7,055 nt of DNA from Bacteroidota bacterium (GTDB taxonomy: Bacteria > Bacteroidota > Bacteroidia > Chitinophagales > Chitinophagaceae), in NCBI GenBank assembly GCA_028877045.1, contig JAGWPQ010000121.1, positions 1 to 7,055 of the forward strand. The letters run 5' to 3'. The notes below the pieces were generated by a model. The model saw only the letters and a program-made list of their open reading frames with translations. It was not told where the DNA came from and did not search any database. The translations under genes were made by a program, and so were the position numbers. Positions 1-5,766 of the stretch are shown in pieces (position 1 is the stretch's first letter; each line of letters starts with the position of its first letter).

Positions 1-1186
1 AGGGTTCAATTTCTTTTTGCCAGTTATTTGGTTTTGTTATTTGCTGAATTGTTTTTAAAAATTCATTGAATGGTAATTCAAATATTTGTTCGCTGTTGGT
101 AATACCCAATAATTTATCTAAATGGTTTTTCCCGTCAGGATTAACATTGGTAGGGTAAGGCCGCCATTCGAAATGTTGCGGATATAAACTTTTGATCAGT
201 TTAATAAATAACAAACCTGTAAAAACAGATTGATAGGATGGGATATGCGATAACTCAAATTTTACACAATTACATTTTTCATTTGGATATTTATTGTGCA
301 GTGCAGTAAAATTTATAGGTTCTGTTTTAACATCATCAATATTTAATTTATTAAAGATCGTTGAAACTTCCCGCGCATCCATCCATGGTGCACCGGCTAT
401 TTGAAAAGACAATTCCGTTCCTCTGCCTTCGCTGATGTTTGTTGCTTCCAGTAAACCTAATCCCGGATATAATAAAGCCGCTTCAAAATTTTTTATGGCA
501 GGAGATGTGGGAACAAAATCGATTTTCCAATCGGGGTGAAATGAAGCCCTGTTCCAGTTTTGGCATTTTATTATTTCGAGATTTGCATGAATATTTTTTG
601 TTTCATTAAAATACAAAGCCAGTTCGCCAATGGTGCAACTATGTCTGATCGGAATATCCCATCTGCCGATAAATGAACTGCAATTTGTTTCATCTAACAT
701 AGGTCCTTCGGCAAGAGATAAATTTCCTGATATGGGATTGGGACGGTCGAGAATGATTAATTTTTTATTTTGTTTGCTGCAAGCTTCCAGCATATAAGTC
801 ATCGTCCATAAATACGTGTAAAATCGGCAACCTATATCCGGAATATCAAACAAAACAATATCACTTAAATCATCTTCGGCGGGCGCCAGCTTTTCGTTGT
901 ATAAACTGATGAAAGGTAATTGCGTTAACACATCAATGCCATCGTTCATTCTGATGCCATCGGCACCCTGCACATTTAACCCGTGCTCGGGCGAAAATAA
1001 TTTAACAATGTTAAAACCTGCTCCCAGTAAGGATTTTCGCGATGATACTAATTTATTTGTTGTAGCAGCATGATTGGTGACTAAGCCAATGTGCTGTTGC
1101 TTCCATGGTGGATCCTGACGTAATAAAATATTTGTTCCAAAAAAAATCATATTATTGTTTTGATATTCTTTCGAAATCGTTGGCAT
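1..1186 (-). CDS. namZ: NamZ-type exo-beta-N-acetylmuramidase (DUF1343 / GH171), 3' end outside window
   Basis: The 395 visible codons match the DUF1343 family, whose characterised member NamZ releases N-acetylmuramic acid from the ends of peptidoglycan fragments during cell-wall recycling. Landmarks in order: GLVTNHAA (34-41), the signature SPEHG (65-69, whose Glu is the proposed catalytic residue in the family), FDIPDIGCRFYTY (113-125), LDRPNP (146-151), EGPML (160-164), IPIRHSCTIGELA (178-190, usually RHGMTIGELA) and NISEGRGTE (250-258). Little of the C-terminus should be missing, since the family is about 390-420 residues. The ATG at 1186 is the first after an in-frame stop at 1199-1201; a second ATG at 1150 would give a start at MIFFGTN and is equally plausible. 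Neither start gives a signal peptide, whereas many relatives are exported, so this copy appears cytoplasmic. It is divergent from the next gene. Family call is firm; exact substrate is inferred from the family. Confidence 0.9.
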   Translation of the reverse strand, partial: MPTISKEYQNNNMIFFGTNILLRQDPPWKQQHIGLVTNHAATTNKLVSSRKSLLGAGFNIVKLFSPEHGLNVQGADGIRMNDGIDVLTQLPFISLYNEKLAPAEDDLSDIVLFDIPDIGCRFYTYLWTMTYMLEACSKQNKKLIILDRPNPISGNLSLAEGPMLDETNCSSFIGRWDIPIRHSCTIGELALYFNETKNIHANLEIIKCQNWNRASFHPDWKIDFVPTSPAIKNFEAALLYPGLGLLEATNISEGRGTELSFQIAGAPWMDAREVSTIFNKLNIDDVKTEPINFTALHNKYPNEKCNCVKFELSHIPSYQSVFTGLLFIKLIKSLYPQHFEWRPYPTNVNPDGKNHLDKLLGITNSEQIFELPFNEFLKTIQQITKPNNWQKEIEP

Positions 1187-1226
1187 GGTTTTGGAAAGTT
1201 AATCAATAAATTAAAAAAGTATCGTT

Positions 1227-1715
1227 ATGAAAAAGAACCTTTTGATAATTTGTATGTTGATCGCTTTTTCGTTTGTAAATAAAATAAATGCGCAAGTGAG
1301 AGTGAATTTGAATGTAAATATCGGAAATCAGCCTTGCTGGGGACCAACAGGCTATGATCATGCAGAATATTATTATTTGCCGGATATAGAATGTTATTAC
1401 AATGTTCCGCGCCACAGATTTGTTTATATGGATGATGGCAGATGGATATTTTCAGCTTCATTGCCACCCATGTATAGTTCTTATGATTTAAGCAGAGGTT
1501 ATAAAGTGGTGATGAACGAACCGCAGCCATATCTGCATTTTGATCAGGACCGAGATCGTTACAGCAGGTATAGAAATTATCAGGAAAGACAGGAAGTAAT
1601 TCATGAAAGTAATGATGAGCGATACAGACGTCATTGGGATGATAAACGTTATGGATACGAAAAATGGAACAGAGGCGGCGATCACCGGGATGGCGAACAT
1701 CACGATCGTGATTGA
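1227..1715 (+). CDS. Small secreted Bacteroidota protein with charged C-terminal tail, function unknown
   Basis: The 162-residue product starts with a clear Sec signal peptide: MKKN, a hydrophobic core (5-17) and a likely signal peptidase I site after Ala22 (INA|QV). No lipobox cysteine is present, so it is probably periplasmic or secreted rather than a lipoprotein. The mature part has a Tyr-rich central segment (about 48-105) with LPDIECYYNVPRHRFVY, DDGRW, LPP and GYKVVMNEPQPYLH. From memory, this layout recurs in short uncharacterised exported proteins of Chitinophagaceae and relatives. From about 106 to the end it is very rich in Asp, Arg, His and Tyr, ending in HHDRD, and is probably disordered. 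Mature cysteines are Cys37 and Cys56. It ends just before a strong terminator, so it is probably a single-gene unit. I saw no convincing promoter in the 40-base gap; it would have to overlap namZ. I assign no function. Confidence 0.8.
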   Translation: MKKNLLIICMLIAFSFVNKINAQVRVNLNVNIGNQPCWGPTGYDHAEYYYLPDIECYYNVPRHRFVYMDDGRWIFSASLPPMYSSYDLSRGYKVVMNEPQPYLHFDQDRDRYSRYRNYQERQEVIHESNDERYRRHWDDKRYGYEKWNRGGDHRDGEHHDRD

Positions 1716-1734
1716 TAATTATAAAAATCGTTTG

Positions 1735-1764
1735 AGGAACTTATGAAAATGAGTTCCTTTTTTT
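1735..1764 (+). terminator. Intrinsic terminator of the secreted-protein gene
   Basis: Bases 1735-1744 pair with 1749-1758 to form a 10-pair stem (one T-G wobble) closed by a GAAA tetraloop (1745-1748). Seven T residues (1758-1764) follow directly. It lies 19 bases after the stop at 1715 and 9 bases from the end of the convergent YkgJ-type gene. Read leftwards, the stem is followed by only a short, delayed T run, so it may stop transcription from that side too, but less efficiently. Confidence 0.85.
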
Positions 1765-1766
1765 AT

Positions 1767-2321
1767 TTATGTATTATTAGAAAAATTCAGTTTGCTTTTT
1801 AGTTGTTCCACCACATTAAAAATAATCGGGCAACGATCATAATGCATAAAAGTTGTAAATAATCTTTCCTTAAAATCGGGCAGGTGCATGGCAGGAAATT
1901 CGCGGCAACCGCTGAAACGATTTTCATAAACCGTGCATTTGTTATTGTTTAAAAAATGGCAGGGCATTTTATTCATGATCATCATGCCGTTGCTTCCTTT
2001 TTCAACATATTGTTCATCAAAATTATTTCTTGTTAGCTGCAAATGACCGGACAGTTTGTCGGCTTCTTCGTTGGTAATATTGATCATTAATGTTTTGCAG
2101 CAATTGCCGCAGTTGCTGCAATCAATTTGTGCCGAAATGCTTTCGGTTAACGGATGAACAATGCCATCAACCGCTTTGCCATCAAGGGTTTTGAGAAATG
2201 AAATGAAATTATCGTTCTCGGTTTGTTTTGCAGCAGCTAAGCCTGCAATGGAGGATAAATTAATTTCTAAATATGGTGGGTGGGTGCTGATCTTGCAAAT
2301 GTAATTGAATGTTACAAACAT
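1767..2321 (-). CDS. YkgJ-family cysteine-cluster protein (CxxCxxCC)
   Basis: The 184-residue product carries the eight-cysteine pattern of the YkgJ/UPF0153 family. The core is CSNCGNCC (Cys68, 71, 74, 75), followed by PCHFL (Cys121), KCTVYENR (Cys129), GCREFP (Cys139) and RCP (Cys164). Such proteins are thought to bind zinc or an Fe-S cluster; their physiological role is poorly defined and nothing here narrows it. There is no signal peptide or membrane segment, so it should be cytoplasmic. The start used is the only ATG ahead of the cysteine core; residues 1-20 match no pattern I know, so the true start could be slightly downstream at a non-ATG codon. It converges on the secreted-protein gene across a shared terminator region and diverges from parE. 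A 7-base palindrome containing a DnaA-box sequence begins 17 bases upstream of the start. Confidence 0.85.
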   Translation of the reverse strand: MFVTFNYICKISTHPPYLEINLSSIAGLAAAKQTENDNFISFLKTLDGKAVDGIVHPLTESISAQIDCSNCGNCCKTLMINITNEEADKLSGHLQLTRNNFDEQYVEKGSNGMMIMNKMPCHFLNNNKCTVYENRFSGCREFPAMHLPDFKERLFTTFMHYDRCPIIFNVVEQLKSKLNFSNNT

Positions 2322-2336
2322 ATTTTCGCAGATGTT

Positions 2337-2353
2337 TTATCCACATTGTGGAT
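2337..2353. promoter_or_regulatory. Palindrome with perfect DnaA-box sequence
   Basis: TTATCCACA (2337-2345) equals the classical DnaA-box consensus. Bases 2339-2345 and 2347-2353 form a perfect 7-base inverted repeat around T2346, so the opposite strand carries a second, one-mismatch box (TCATCCACA). It lies in the leader or promoter of the YkgJ-type gene and about 200 bases upstream of parE. The sequence match is seen directly; binding by DnaA is inferred, and another dimeric repressor is an equally fair reading of the palindrome. Confidence 0.4.
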
Positions 2354-2396
2354 GAATTTGTAGAAAAAAGAAAAATGATTAGCACTTTGTGGTAGT

Positions 2397-2404
2397 TAGA
2401 TTTG
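2397..2404 (+). promoter_or_regulatory. parE: Candidate Bacteroidota -7 promoter element for parE
   Basis: TAGATTTG matches the Bacteroidota sigma-A -7 consensus TAnnTTTG exactly. At the expected -33 position (around 2375-2377) there is only ATG instead of TTG, so the upstream half is weak. If it is used, transcription would start near 2410 and the parE mRNA would have a leader of about 145 bases containing repeat R1 and the heptamers. Confidence 0.35.
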
Positions 2405-2450
2405 CGGGTTGGGATGGATTAATGAGTGAATGAATTGTTGAATAATGATA

Positions 2451-2511
2451 TGAACGTTGAAGAGTGCGACGCAACCGGTGCTTAATAGCAGCACTAAAGC
2501 TTAGTACAAAA
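2451..2511 (+). repeat. Intergenic repeat copy R1, upstream of parE
   Basis: This copy and R2 (5695-5754) share 24 of the first 25 bases, including GTGCGACGCAAC. After a short poorly aligned stretch they share 23 of the next 32 bases, ending in ACAAAA. R1 lies 44 bases before the parE start and in the same orientation as the gene. It contains a 5-pair hairpin (2478-2482 with 2490-2494). From memory this resembles a dispersed intergenic repeat in Chitinophagaceae genomes, but I cannot confirm that here. Confidence 0.75.
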
Positions 2512-2530
2512 TTTTTTTAACAATGGTCTG

Positions 2531-2551
2531 TGAACCATGAACTATGAACTA
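2531..2551 (+). repeat. Three tandem heptamers TGAAC(C/T)A before parE
   Basis: TGAACCA, TGAACTA and TGAACTA follow one another without gaps, ending four bases before the parE ATG. A partial fourth unit (AACTATG) then overlaps the start codon. The first unit is also part of a small inverted repeat, ATGGT (2523-2527) with ACCAT (2534-2538). Similar ATGAACTATGAAC strings occur between genes in related bacteria, to my recollection. Confidence 0.6.
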
Positions 2552-2555
2552 AACT

Positions 2556-4439
2556 ATGGCTGAAATAAAACAAACAAATTATACCGAAGACGATATCAGG
2601 AGCCTTGACTGGAAAGAACATATTCGTTTGCGTCCCGGCATGTACATTGGCAAATTGGGCGATGGCAGTGCCCCCGATGACGGTATTTATGTGCTGATGA
2701 AAGAGATCATCGATAACTGTATCGATGAACATACCATGGGTTATGGCAAGCATGTTGATATTGTTGTGGAAGGAAAAAATGTTTCTATACGTGATTATGG
2801 TCGCGGCATTCCGTTGGGCAAAGTGGTGGATGTGGTAAGCAAAATAAATACCGGCGCAAAGTACGACAGCAACGCGTTTCAGAAGAGTGTGGGTTTGAAT
2901 GGTGTGGGTTCTAAGGCAGTGAATGCGCTGAGCAGTTATTTTAAAGTAACATCTTTCCGCGATGGCAAAGAAAAGACCGCAGAATTTGAAAGAGGCTTTT
3001 TAATAAAAGAAAATAAAGAAACAAAGACCACTGAAGAAAATGGCACGCAGATAAATTTTATTGCAGACGAAACTGTTTTTAAAAATTATCATTACCGCAA
3101 CGAATTTATTGATGCGCAGCTTTGGAACTATTGTTATTTGAATGCCGGGCTGGTTATTAATTTCAACAACAAACGTTATGTAAGTAAAAATGGTTTGCTG
3201 GATCTGTTGCAGCATAAAACCAATCCTGATGAATTGCGTTATCCGATTGTACATTTAAAAGGAGAGGATATTGAAGTTGCCATTTCGCACAACAACGATT
3301 ATGGTGAAGATATTTTTTCGTTTGTGAACGGACAGTACACCACGCAGGGCGGTACGCATCAGCAGGCATTCAGGGAAGCGTATGTAAAAGTGGTTCGTGA
3401 TTTTTTTAAGAAAGATTACGATGCATCGGATATCCGCACCAGCATTGTGGCTGCGGTTTCGGTTCGTGTGCAGGAACCGGTGTTCGAATCGCAAACAAAA
3501 ACAAAATTGGGTTCGCAATATGTGTATGAAGGCGGCCCTTCGATGAAAAAATTCATTGAAGAATTTTTATTGAAGGAATTAGATAATTTTTTGCACCGCA
3601 ATCCAACTGTTGCCGATGCTTTGAAAAAAAGAATCGAGCAAAACGAACGCGAAAGAAAAGAATTAGCCGGTATAAAAAAATTAGCTAACGAAAGAGCCAA
3701 GAAAGCAAATCTTCATAATAAAAAATTACGCGATTGCCGTGTGCATTTTAATGATGAACCGCCATCGAAAAATAAAGATGAGTTTATTGTGTTGCAAAAC
3801 AACAGCACCATTTTTATTACCGAAGGCGATAGCGCCAGTGGCTCGATAACAAAGTCACGAAACGTAGATACACAGTCGGTTTTCAGTTTGCGTGGTAAAC
3901 CTTTGAACAGCTTTGGCTTAACAAAAAAAGTGGTGTATGAGAACGAAGAATTTAATTTATTGCAACATGCGTTGAACATTGAAGATGGTCTGGAAGGCTT
4001 GCGCTACAACAATATTGTGATTGCTACCGATGCCGATGTGGATGGCATGCATATCCGTTTGTTGCTGATGACTTTCTTTCTGCAATTTTTTCCCGACCTG
4101 GTAAAGAAAGGTCACGTGTATATTTTAGAAACGCCTTTGTTTCGCGTACGCAATAAACAGGAAACGATTTATTGTTATGATGAAACAGAAAAACAGGAAG
4201 CTGTTAAAAAATTAGGAAGCAAACCTGAGATCACGAGGTTTAAAGGTTTGGGTGAGATCAGTCCCGAAGAATTTGGAAAATTCATTGGCGACGATATGCG
4301 AACTTCTTTGGTTCATTTAAAAGAAGGTGATCATATTCAACAGTTGTTAGAATATTATATGGGCAAGAACACACCGCAGCGGCAGGATTTTATTATTGAG
4401 AATTTAAGAGTTGAATTGGATCTTATAGAAAACAATTAG
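2556..4439 (+). CDS. parE: DNA topoisomerase IV subunit B (ParE)
   Basis: ParE is the ATPase subunit of the type IIA topoisomerase that decatenates daughter chromosomes; it works as a ParC2ParE2 tetramer. The 627 residues match the usual length (E. coli ParE is 630). The N-terminal GHKL ATPase shows RPGMYIG (26-32), EIIDNCIDEH (50-59, with catalytic Glu50 and Mg-binding Asn54), DYGRGIP (80-86) and the ATP-lid GLNGVGSK (113-120). The transducer carries the switch lysine in QTKTKL (313-318). The TOPRIM domain has EGDSASGS (from 423), RGKPLN and the metal-binding DADVDGMH (492-499). RFKGLGE (561-567) lies in the tail domain. The protein is a ParE/GyrB homologue; short length and linkage to parC favour ParE. 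The ATG at 2556 gives the MAEIKQ start, with no Shine-Dalgarno sequence. The stop codon is almost immediately followed by the left inverted repeat of the next unit. Confidence 0.95.
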   Translation: MAEIKQTNYTEDDIRSLDWKEHIRLRPGMYIGKLGDGSAPDDGIYVLMKEIIDNCIDEHTMGYGKHVDIVVEGKNVSIRDYGRGIPLGKVVDVVSKINTGAKYDSNAFQKSVGLNGVGSKAVNALSSYFKVTSFRDGKEKTAEFERGFLIKENKETKTTEENGTQINFIADETVFKNYHYRNEFIDAQLWNYCYLNAGLVINFNNKRYVSKNGLLDLLQHKTNPDELRYPIVHLKGEDIEVAISHNNDYGEDIFSFVNGQYTTQGGTHQQAFREAYVKVVRDFFKKDYDASDIRTSIVAAVSVRVQEPVFESQTKTKLGSQYVYEGGPSMKKFIEEFLLKELDNFLHRNPTVADALKKRIEQNERERKELAGIKKLANERAKKANLHNKKLRDCRVHFNDEPPSKNKDEFIVLQNNSTIFITEGDSASGSITKSRNVDTQSVFSLRGKPLNSFGLTKKVVYENEEFNLLQHALNIEDGLEGLRYNNIVIATDADVDGMHIRLLLMTFFLQFFPDLVKKGHVYILETPLFRVRNKQETIYCYDETEKQEAVKKLGSKPEITRFKGLGEISPEEFGKFIGDDMRTSLVHLKEGDHIQQLLEYYMGKNTPQRQDFIIENLRVELDLIENN

Positions 4440-4440
4440 T

Positions 4441-4466
4441 AATTAAAAATTAATAATTAATAATTG
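4441..4466 (+). repeat. Left inverted repeat of the four-helix-bundle unit
   Basis: This A/T-only stretch up to the final TTG pairs as an imperfect inverted repeat with 4811-4839: 24 of 26 bases match, with one 3-base gap. It begins two bases after the parE stop and its last three bases are the TTG start codon of the four-helix-bundle gene. The low complexity means part of the match could be chance. Confidence 0.55.
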
Positions 4467-4823
4467 AAGGAAAACAATATTATACTTGAAAAGAGTTTTC
4501 AATTTTCATTGAGGATATTGAAATTGTTTCAACATTTACGGGAACAAAAAGTTGAAAGGGATTTGTGTACTCAATTATTAAGAAGTGGAACTTCAATTGG
4601 AGCTAATGTTGAAGAAGCTGTTGGAGGTTCATCGAGAAAAGATTTTATTCATAAACTTGAAATTTCATATAGAGAAGCAAGAGAAACAAGATATTGGCTG
4701 AGACTATTAAAAGAAGGAGAGTTGCTGGACGAAAAATTTGCAATTTCATTTATCGCTGATTGCGATGAAATTATCAAAATTCTTTCAGCAATTATTAATT
4801 CATCCAAGGGCAATAATTCTTAA
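4464..4823 (+). CDS. Four-helix bundle protein (S23 / 23S rRNA intervening-sequence family, Avd-like)
   Basis: The 119-residue, mostly helical product has the family's hallmark RSGTSIGANVEEA (40-52), then KDFIHKLEISYREARETRYWL (59-79 region) and a final helix with DEIIKIL. Relatives are found as open frames in 23S rRNA intervening sequences, as many free-standing genes, and as Avd, the accessory protein of diversity-generating retroelements that forms pentameric barrels and binds nucleic acid. Here it is free-standing: no rRNA, reverse transcriptase or template/variable repeat is in the window. The start is TTG, chosen because a TAA stop lies directly upstream in frame and because MKENNIILEKSF is where relatives normally begin. 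It sits between parE and the DUF1835 gene inside A/T-rich inverted repeats, is lower in GC than its neighbours and looks like a late insertion. Its function is unknown. Confidence 0.88.
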   Translation: MKENNIILEKSFQFSLRILKLFQHLREQKVERDLCTQLLRSGTSIGANVEEAVGGSSRKDFIHKLEISYREARETRYWLRLLKEGELLDEKFAISFIADCDEIIKILSAIINSSKGNNS

Positions 4824-4839
4824 TTACTAATTTTTAATT
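4811..4839 (-). repeat. Right inverted repeat of the four-helix-bundle unit
   Basis: Its reverse complement aligns with 4441-4466. The repeat starts inside the last codons of the four-helix-bundle gene (Asn-Asn-Ser) and includes its TAA stop at 4821-4823. Further A/T-rich sequence continues to the next start codon at 4853. Confidence 0.55.
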
Positions 4840-4852
4840 CTTAATTAATAAA

Positions 4853-5689
4853 ATGATACACATTGTTTTTGAAACAGCAAACATTGATGCATTAAGCAAA
4901 GCATTTGAATTGGATGAAAGTCTGAAAGGCGATATCATTGAAATAAAAGATGATTATGCGGTTGGTCCCGTGATTGATATTTATGATGAATACGGTTATC
5001 AGCAACGCAGGGATTGGTGGAAAGAATTATTGCAGCATTCACCTCACGAAGAACAATTAAATATTGTAGATGATAAATTAACGGTTCATCATTTATTAAA
5101 ACGGTTGGATGAACCCTTTGAAGAAGCTCAAGTTGACAAACAAGAAGAGGTTTGGATCTGGATGGGACAAAATCAACATGATGTTTGCGGATACTATTGG
5201 TTGATGAGTCAACTAAAAAATTATCAGGGGAGAATTCAGGTTTTGTATTTGAATAATCTGCCGTTCATTAATGAGAAAGGAAATATTTTTTATCCTACGC
5301 ATTTGTATGAGATACAGCCCAAAGAATTTTTGAAAGCAAAAAAATTAGCGCGGCAAATTACGTTGAGTGAATTTGAATTGGATCCTGATGAATGGAAAAA
5401 ATTATGTAACGAAAATGCAGTGGTAAGAATTTTAGAAGGCGGTAAAAAAATTGTGGGCAAAGAAGAATCGTTTTATGATAAAGATGTGCTGAGTGGCGTT
5501 ACTGCTGAGTTTCAGAAGCTGTCGAAAGTATTGCATACTATTTTTTCTAAAATAAAGATCCAGACCGGTGATGTGTTTTTAGTTTGGCGAATTAAAAAAT
5601 TAATGGAAGAAGGAAAAATAGAAATGCAGGGCGATTGGGAAAAAGGTTGGAAAGAAATTGAAATTAAATTAGCTGTTGTTGCTGAATAA
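4853..5689 (+). CDS. DUF1835 and DUF3658 domain protein, function unknown
   Basis: The 278-residue product starts MIHIVFETAN and continues with IIEIKDDYAVGP (28-39) and QQRRDWW (50-56), the pattern of the DUF1835 domain. The middle, VWIWMGQNQHDVCGYYWL (around 100-120), is also typical of that region. The C-terminal third contains GDVFLVWRIKKLMEEGKIE (about 239-257) followed by QGDW, as in DUF3658 domains, which usually accompany DUF1835. There is no signal peptide or membrane segment, so it is cytoplasmic. No catalytic motif is recognised and the family has no established biochemical role that I can name. The ATG at 4853 is preceded by an A/T-rich stretch and no Shine-Dalgarno site. It lies between the two topoisomerase IV genes, with repeat R2 starting five bases after its stop, and may be co-transcribed with them. 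A link to chromosome segregation is only guilt by association. Confidence 0.8.
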   Translation: MIHIVFETANIDALSKAFELDESLKGDIIEIKDDYAVGPVIDIYDEYGYQQRRDWWKELLQHSPHEEQLNIVDDKLTVHHLLKRLDEPFEEAQVDKQEEVWIWMGQNQHDVCGYYWLMSQLKNYQGRIQVLYLNNLPFINEKGNIFYPTHLYEIQPKEFLKAKKLARQITLSEFELDPDEWKKLCNENAVVRILEGGKKIVGKEESFYDKDVLSGVTAEFQKLSKVLHTIFSKIKIQTGDVFLVWRIKKLMEEGKIEMQGDWEKGWKEIEIKLAVVAE

Positions 5690-5694
5690 AGTGC

Positions 5695-5754
5695 TGAACG
5701 TTGAAGTGTGCGACGCAACGAAGTTTAATAGAAATACAAAAGCTCGTAACAAAA
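5695..5754 (+). repeat. Intergenic repeat copy R2, upstream of parC
   Basis: This is the second copy of the element seen before parE (2451-2511). It occupies most of the 77-base gap between the DUF1835 gene and parC, ending 12 bases before the GTG start, in the same orientation as parC. The 5' half is nearly identical to R1; the 3' half has diverged. Hairpin potential is kept (5723-5726 with 5732-5735). Confidence 0.75.
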
Positions 5755-5766
5755 TAATTACAGAAA

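Larger units (their letters stand above)
4441..4839 (+). mobile_element. Possible small mobile unit: four-helix-bundle gene bounded by inverted repeats
   Basis: The unit is about 400 bases: imperfect inverted repeats at 4441-4466 and 4811-4839 enclosing one small gene, with the start and stop codons falling at the inner edges of the repeats. Sampled GC is about 32% inside against roughly 42% in parE. No transposase is encoded and I could not define target-site duplications. It might be a domesticated or non-autonomous insertion, or simply a gene with A/T-rich spacers. Confidence 0.3.

Noticed and set aside
1187..1226. Divergent promoters in the 40-base gap between namZ and the secreted-protein gene
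   Set aside because: No good pair of TTG and TAnnTTTG elements at correct spacing was found on either strand; promoters probably overlap the coding regions.
2478..2518. Hairpin in R1 followed by a run of T as a terminator or attenuator before parE
   Set aside because: The T run (from 2512) starts 17 bases after the stem ends, and the stem is only five pairs, so it does not fit an intrinsic terminator.
2322..2555. Replication origin between the YkgJ-type gene and parE
   Set aside because: Only one overlapping pair of DnaA-box-like sites is present, with no box cluster, no clear unwinding region and no dnaA or other origin genes nearby.
3000..3979. Several open frames on the minus strand opposite parE
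   Set aside because: They show no recognisable motifs and are overlapped by a fully conserved ParE reading frame, so they are shadows.
4464..4823. Four-helix-bundle protein as Avd of a diversity-generating retroelement
   Set aside because: No reverse transcriptase, template repeat or variable repeat is visible anywhere in the window.
4441..4839. 23S rRNA intervening sequence
   Set aside because: The unit is flanked by protein genes; there is no rRNA sequence on either side.
5690..5766. A small extra gene or N-terminal extension of parC in the gap
   Set aside because: The parC frame is closed by TAA at 5755-5757 and the gap is filled almost completely by repeat R2.
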